NCBI GenBank assembly: GCA_030544215.1
Contig: JARZZO010000008.1
Span: 20,414,614-20,478,613, forward strand
Length of the DNA: 64,000 nucleotides
Direction of reading: 5' to 3'
DNA from: Zantedeschia hybrid cultivar
Taxonomy: Eukaryota > Streptophyta > Magnoliopsida > Alismatales > Araceae
Below the pieces are notes generated by a model that ran no database searches, was not told the origin of the DNA, and saw nothing but the letters and a program-made list of their open reading frames with translations. Each line of letters begins with the position of its first letter. Position 1 is the stretch's first letter. Position numbers and translations under genes: made by a program. This document shows, piece by piece, positions 58,700 through 64,000 of this stretch.

Positions 58700-61600
58700 A
58701 AATAAAAAATATTAAAAAACTAAAATACTAACAAAAAAACATCATTTTAAATAAAAATAAATAAAAATAAAATATTAATGATGGTAAACAAAATAAAAAT
58801 ATGATGAAAAAAAGATAATAAAAATAAATAAATAATAAACAGAAAATAATAAGAATAATATTAATAATTAGAATAACAATGAAATGATGATAAACTAAAA
58901 AAATAAAAAAAATCAAAACCCTCCCCTTAGCCTTGTTCACTTCAAGAATGCATAAGCAGAGGCTATTATTGCCCTCCCCAACCTCCTTTATTTTGCGCCA
59001 TGGCATTGAGAGGGGATTGGGAGGCTTTCAATGCCTCCTCTCTGGGCCTCTATCCATCAAGAGTGACTCAGTGCCACCTTGTGTTGTTGCCTGTCTGTCT
59101 CATCTTGAATAGTTGTTGCTAAGGGTGAATAGTGCGCCCAGAAGCGTGCCATGCACGTTTTAGCTGACAGTGGTTTTCCGCAATAGTGCTTTGGCATGCA
59201 TGTCGATTCTATGGATGATAGCCTAAAGTGTGCACAACATGCGGTCTCAACCACATAAACAAATGAAATGTACTGACAAGGCACGACCTCTAATCAAGGT
59301 TTGGTGGAGCCGAATGGGCATATGAATACTGCCCTTGATAAGCATGCCACAGCTACTTTTATCAAATAAATGAATCATATCATGTCCCAACGTGGTTGAA
59401 TGCCTGGAGATAGACTTGACCAGGCCCGAAGCACATATGACACATGAATAGTGCTAATGAATAGTGCATGTGAATAGTACTTTAAATAGTATTTGGGTGC
59501 AGTGCCCTCCTATAATGCATGGGAGTGGTGGGGCCCACAAAGTGCGCTGCACTATACTTTCCAAACAATGCGTCTTTGCAATATGATATCATTTTTATAC
59601 ATTTGAAAGGGCCAATGTTGATCATTTTAATACCATACAATATGAGTGAGGAATAAAATAAGAGCGAGTGAGAAAATTGCGCTTCATAGCAGCATCAAGG
59701 CATGAAACACTAGAAAGAGCCTAATTCAAAAGAAACCAGATAACCCTTTCTATGGGTGAGTCAACATACAATGATCAAATGTCATGTGTTTCACAGTGTT
59801 GACTCTAGGTCGAAATCCCAAAACAAAATTTCAAGGCACAATTGCCCGTCATCCAAATAAATGCAATACTCAACAAATGGCGGGAAATTACAAGTCCCTA
59901 AAAACCAAAACCAAATCCAAAAAAGAAAAGAAAAGAAAAGAAAATCAAATTCAAACAATTTGGTTGTATAAAAAATGACTGTCAACAGGGGGTCGTGGGT
60001 CCTAGAGAAGACCTGTTCTTGTTTGTCTTCCCTGCCCGTCTTCTCCTGTGATAGACCCAGGTGAACTAGGGGCTAGAGGGATTGCTTCGATGCTGTCCAT
60101 GCTTCATCTTTGGGAGTTAGCGTCGGCAGTAGAGAAGCGGTCCTCCTCTGACAAGCGATTAGTTGAGTAGCACGCCAGTGGAGAAGGTGGCCTGCTTTCT
60201 GCTTTGCTCTGGCTGGTTTTTTTCTGGAAGATCCTTTGTCGGCTGTTGCAAGAGGCCCTATATAGGGGGTCTTGACCCATAAAAGCTTGGGCTCACCCGT
60301 GCTAATGCCATTATGCATGCTGACCATTCCCATTGGAGGGTTCCCCTTATTCTTTCGAAGATGGATGTGGAAGTGTCTACTCATGTCATCGTGGATCGAG
60401 GGGTTGTTTTATTTGTCAACCAGTCTAGGCTTGCTGATCCCTTCAACCCTGGCCTGGGTGCTACAGAGATGGATAGGGCCCAGCGTGGATTATTGAGCCT
60501 CGTAGGGGGCATGAATGGTGCTTTGGAGCAGGCTGTGTTGCCTTCATAGTAGCTTGAGAGATGGTGAACAGGGTCCTCTCTACTTTCTTTGTTCGTGAAT
60601 CTCCTCTTGAAAGAGACAAGGTAGAGGGTGAGGAAGGGGACTTGTCAACCACTTAAATTGAGGTAGGAGAGTTGAGTAGAGAGGAGGTGTAGAAGCGCTG
60701 TGCAGTGGTGGAGGGAGTTATTGAGGAAGATTTCGAGCAGCTGGCTAAGAAGTTGGGAGTCTTATATGATGGTATGGAGAAAGAAGTCAGAAGAGGAGTC
60801 TTCAAGATTAAGAGGTGGCTAAGCTAGGCTGGCTCGGTGGTCTGAGGGAGAGAAATCGGTAAGGGGAAACAATAAAGGGAAGGGGCTTTTAGGGCTTTAA
60901 GGATTTGAGGGGGAAGAGTGGAGTGACCGGGGGATGGGGTGAACTTGTGTTCTCAATGAGGCTCATTACCTAGAATGTAAGGGCATGGGAGAGAGTAGGG
61001 GAGCGCGGTGAAGGATTTTATTAAAAGAATGAAGGTGGCTCTGTATTCAAGAAGCTAAGTATGAAGCTGATGGGGAGGACATTATGAGAGATTTGGGGGA
61101 GGGGAGACTCCACAAAGGGGTTGCATCTCCATTGACTGGGAGATCTGGGGTCATCATGATTATATAGAATGAGCAGGTGGTTGAGGAGAAAATAAAGCAT
61201 CGGAAAGTTGGAGAAATGCCATCAACTTGCGTTCTATAATTTGGAGGATAGTTTCTTGTCAGGTGTATGGTACACAGGGGAAGAAGGAGCTTTGGGAGGA
61301 GCTCTTGGAAGTGAGTGAGTAGGAGGCCATGGTGTCTAGGGGGTGATTTTAATGCGACCATTTCAGATGAAGAGAAGAGCTGCGTTAGCCCCAAGCCCAA
61401 CCAACAACAATGGATGATTTCTGGGATTTTATTCATGAGGCGGCTCTCATTGATATCTAGACCCCTAATACTTTCTTCACATGGTCCAACTTCAGGGAAT
61501 CTTTTTCCCTTTCTCATCTGGCTAGATTCCTTGTATATGTTGGGTGGGAGGATCACTTCCCCTCCCTTAAGGCTCTTGTCTCTCTAGGACGGTGTCGGAC

Positions 61601-62229
61601 CATGGGCCATTCTTCTCACTACCCGCAGTAGGCGGTATACCAAGCCTCAATTCCATCTAGAGAGAATCTAGTTAAGAGAAGAAGACTTACATTTAGGTGG
61701 TGTCGAGTGTGTGGCACCATCCTTTTTTTTTTTTGGGGGGGGGTTGTTATAGTTAAGGTGTCCCTTAAACTGAAGCTTTTAGCTAAGGAGCTCCCAAGTC
61801 TCTGCCTGGTAAGGTGGCCAAAGGGAACATACCTCCGTTAGATTGAGTTTAGAAGAGGCTGGTCTACTTGATGCAGGCAAACGACGGATCAAAAGTAGGC
61901 TCAGATCTGATTATGTGGAAATTCTACTCAATTAGGAGATTTATTGGCAACAAAGGTTGAGGGATTGATGGATAAAGAAAGGGAACATAAATGCTGCTTA
62001 TTTCTAGAGGATGGCCTGAAGTAGGGGGGGCAAAGTGGTTGGATCCAGGCCGGACCCGATTCAAATTCGATTTATACCCATATCCATATTTTCTGATCTA
62101 TACCTAGATTTGAATTATAAAGTATCATATGCGGACCTCCTAATTCGGATCCATCAGGGCCTGCCAGCCACACCAGGGCATATGTTCATGTGGAACTCGA
62201 GGACTCCGTCTAATGTGACATCATGGTTG

Positions 62230-62590
62230 AACTAGGCGAGCTCTCTTTACTCGTGGAGACATGTTTCCAGCTAGGGTCCCTCCGCCATGGTCTCCACGTT
62301 CGCCGCTTTATTCTCATGGCCCTCCTATGTAGGAAAGTTGTCGTCCTGTTGTGGCTCCTCAGGTTGTACGCTTCATACGGCCTCTCGTGGACGCCCAACG
62401 CCTGTTCGACAAAATGTGCAGCAATGACGCAGAATGTCCACCTTCGTGTGGATTTCACTCATCTCCGACGATGCTGAACTGGGGCGGTACGAAGATGCCA
62501 TGGCCCTCTATAATAGATGGAGGACGAGGGCGTCGAGCCAGACCAGTTCACCTCCCCCTTGCTTGCTCAAGTTTTGCATGGCACCTGAAT
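62230..62590 (+). pseudogene. PPR-protein N-terminal fragment, frameshifted
   Basis: Frames in order read ELSLLVETCFQLGSLRHGLH, LLRLYASYG, VDAQRLFDKMCSNDAECP, WISLIS.DAELGRYEDAMAL and YN.W, then EPDQFTSPL, with at least two frameshifts. These match plant PPR repeats (LFDKM, WNSLISGYAELGRYEDAMALY, G.EPDQFTFP). It resembles what I recall of the plastid E-class protein At4g25270 (OTP70), but only about 120 codons are present and the frame is broken. Confidence 0.75.
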
Positions 62591-62599
62591 TGTCTTGAC

Positions 62600-63530
62600 A
62601 ATGTGGCTGATGCCTGCATATCAGCCCCTTGCTGTGGAACTCAGGTAGCAAAAAGGAACCCCGCCCTGAGTACACGTATGGCAGTAATGTCTGAAATGGC
62701 ATCAATATAGTTGAGATCCTGAGCTTCATGACACATTCACCGTCGTCAAGATCGAGAGTGATCTTGAAGACATCGCTATACTCAGTCTGCAGTAGGAAGA
62801 CGATGAGGCTCTTCTGGCGGTGGCGGACACAACCGGCATACCCCTCTCATCGAGGAGGTTAGCTCGGCGGGGGATCAAAACACGCATGTCTGGATGGCCT
62901 TGGTTCTTGTAGATGATGATGTTCTCGGTGTACATGAGGACAATGTCAGTGCTGGCGCCCGAGACGATGACGAGGAGCTTGGCATGGTTGTCCACGGGCT
63001 CGGACCACTTCCTGTAGACATGGTTCAAGACGAGGTCGACTGTTAGAAAGTGAGGTGCTTCTGTGCGTCACCGTGGCATAGCCGGTCCTGGTTGGCCTCA
63101 GAGTAGTCGAGCTCATAGCAGTGAACATGAGGTTGTTGTGGCAGCAATCGATGTTGGAGATTGAGTAGTAGAGGACGTGGCTTTTGCGGGCCTCGAGCAG
63201 GGAGGAGCTTGTGAGGCGAATGGCAACGTCGCACTTGAGGATGTAGACTCGCATGCAGCGACCATGATGGTGAGGCCCTTGGGGTCGATGTTAAGATATT
63301 GGCTGGAGATGTGGCGGCAGCAAACTTGCCGAAGGTCTTTTAATGGACCTTGTTGAAGTGGGCAGTGGCGGGATTATACACGAGGATGATGAGGCGGCTG
63401 GAGTCGGAGTGGATGACAAGGTAGTCCTTTTGGGAGCTGGTGATACGGTAGTGGCCGAAAGAATGGATGGTGTCGAAGACCTCGACAGAGTGGAGGATCT
63501 AGATGAGCCCAAGGTGATGGTCGACAAAGT
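62600..63530 (-). pseudogene. SF3B3/SAP130 splicing-factor fragment, frameshifted
   Basis: On the minus strand, in the gene's order: FGHYRITSSQKDYLVIHSDS and RLIILVYN (about 63460-63375), F.KVH*KTFGKF, then MRVYILKCDVAIRLTSSSLL with EARKSHVLYYSI (63254-63160), ELDYSEANQDR, AQKHLTF, then NHVYRKWSEPVDNHAKLLV with YTENIIIYKNQGHPDMRVLI (63028-62880), and LLQTEYSDVFKITLD. This is the amino-terminal beta-propeller region of the U2 snRNP protein SF3B3 in order, with stops and at least three frameshifts. No intron-like gaps were evident between the matched blocks, so a processed (RNA-derived) copy is possible. Confidence 0.85.
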
Positions 63531-63694
63531 CACGAAGCTACTCCCAGGAATTCTCTTAGATGTATTAGGGATGGGGATAGAATCTTGACTATGGATTGGG
63601 ACATTAAGCATCATGCTTGGACCTTTTTTTAGATTCTTCTCGGAGGAGGACATTTAGAGTCCGGCAGCTATGGAGGAACTTCTTCCCAGCATGG

Positions 63695-63783
63695 TTGGTA
63701 GTATCGGTCGATACTGACACGTATTAGTATCTGTCGATATCGATAACAATAGGGGGGGATAGTACCGGATACCGATACTGCCA
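63695..63783. mobile_element. TACCGATA-palindrome MITE, copy 3, inside the LINE
   Basis: Left end TGGTTGGTAGTATCGGTCG, right end ACCGATACTGCCATCC, with a G run near 63754. About 90 bp, shorter than the other copies. The LINE frame reads ELLPSM before it and LSPEEQRD after it. Confidence 0.72.
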
Positions 63784-64000
63784 TCCTTGCTTCCTAGACT
63801 CTCTCCTGAGGAGCAGAGAGACATATCTAAACCCTTCTTAGAAGAGGAGGTTGAGGGAGGGTGTTTTCCCTTGCAGGTGATAAGGCTCTGGGCCTCGACG
63901 ATATTCCCATGTTCTTCTACCAACATCGTTAGGAAATTGTCAAGTCAGATATCCTACTTGCGATCATGGAGTTCCAAGAGGGGAGCACTCATCTGCGGGG

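Larger units (their letters stand above)
62045..63590. mobile_element. About 1.55-kb insert in the LINE carrying two host-gene fragments
   Basis: The segment between the two LINE halves starts with hAT-like GGATCCAGGCCGGACCCG words, then carries a PPR fragment (+ strand) and an SF3B3 fragment (- strand), back to back at their 3' ends. Exact borders, terminal repeats and target duplication are not resolved, so the vehicle (Pack-type DNA transposon, Helitron, or repair filler) is unknown. Confidence 0.6.
55964..64000 (+). other. Second intron of the RAVE1-like gene (runs off the window)
   Basis: It begins with the donor GTAATG and has no acceptor that restores the RAVE1 frame before the edge; I searched for codons for the expected continuation after LLLHLFSG and found none. 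It contains the Au-like SINE, Mutator-type MITE and second L1 LINE listed below. Stretches 56525-58050 and 58710-60270 hold no gene I recognise; the latter includes an A-rich block (58700-58920) and an (AAAAG)n run near 59922-59942. Confidence 0.65.
60956..64000 (+). mobile_element. Second L1-type LINE, degenerate, with a large insert; runs off the right edge
   Basis: ORF2 begins at the ATG at 60956 (MRLIT*NVRAWE, Trp codon TAG). The endonuclease continues with VYGTQGKKELWEELL (near 61262), GDFNATISDEEKS (near 61345), FFTWSNF (near 61472) and VSDHGP (near 61590). EEIYWQQRLRD and NINAAYF follow near 61935-62000. The LINE is then broken at about 62045, resumes at about 63590 (DIKHHA.TFFRFFSEED), is broken again by a TACCGATA MITE (63695-63783), and continues to the edge with LSPEEQRDISKPFLEEEV and DIPMFFYQHR. 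Many stops and frameshifts. The ORF1 region probably lies in 60050-60950 but I could not verify it by motif. Confidence 0.85.

Noticed and set aside
1..64000. CRISPR arrays, rRNA, microRNA loci or an undescribed multi-gene system
   Set aside because: No regularly spaced short direct repeats, rRNA or tRNA sequence, or co-directional gene cluster was seen. The three real genes are functionally unrelated, and hairpins found are explained by mobile elements.

Overview
This 64-kb window is nuclear DNA of a flowering plant, most likely a monocot. The reasons are spliced genes with GT-AG introns, markedly GC-rich exons beside AT-rich introns and spacers (SWEET exon 3, exon 1 of the RAVE1-like gene), plant-only families (SWEET, LOB-domain), and a repeat load of LTR retrotransposons, L1- and RTE-type LINEs, tRNA-derived SINEs, a TRIM and MITEs. 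I cannot name the species. All family names come from my own reading of translations and termini; no database search was run. Three protein-coding genes are convincing.

Layout. (1) 3.66-5.54 kb, + strand: a complete five-exon SWEET4-like sugar transporter with TATA box and GA-rich leader. (2) 5.5-31 kb: about 25 kb with no convincing gene. It holds a CT microsatellite, a foldback MITE region, an LTR-like stretch, a 2.26-kb solo LTR with an ACAAT target duplication, a hAT-like element, a complete 313-bp TRIM, and a three-layer nest (long-TIR MITE, split by a solo LTR with AAAAG duplication, itself split by another solo LTR with GTAAC duplication). (3) 31.06-32.08 kb, + strand: a complete two-exon class I LOB-domain (LBD) transcription factor. 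(4) 32.1-39.3 kb: several MITEs and hAT-like sequences, no gene. (5) 39.36-45.5 kb, - strand: a decayed L1-type LINE (endonuclease, reverse transcriptase, zinc-binding, RNase H) interrupted by a 1.55-kb LTR. (6) 46.2 kb to the right edge, + strand: the 5' part of a DmX/Rav1/rabconnectin-3 alpha-like WD40 gene. Its first two coding exons give 1,074 residues. They are separated by a 6.5-kb intron containing a plastid ndhD insertion, a SINE with a long target duplication, TACCGATA palindromic MITEs and LINE scraps. The next intron runs off the window and contains an Au-like SINE, a Mutator-type MITE and a second L1 LINE. That LINE is broken by an insert carrying an antiparallel pair of host-gene fragments (a PPR protein and SF3B3/SAP130).

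The genes show no sign of working as a pathway: sugar efflux, a developmental transcription factor and a V-ATPase assembly regulator are simply neighbours. I found no CRISPR, prokaryotic-style cluster or convincing new biological system. The parts most worth checking are the nested and chimeric mobile DNA, above all the PPR/SF3B3 insert at 62.04-63.6 kb and the three-layer nest at 25.05-28.6 kb.
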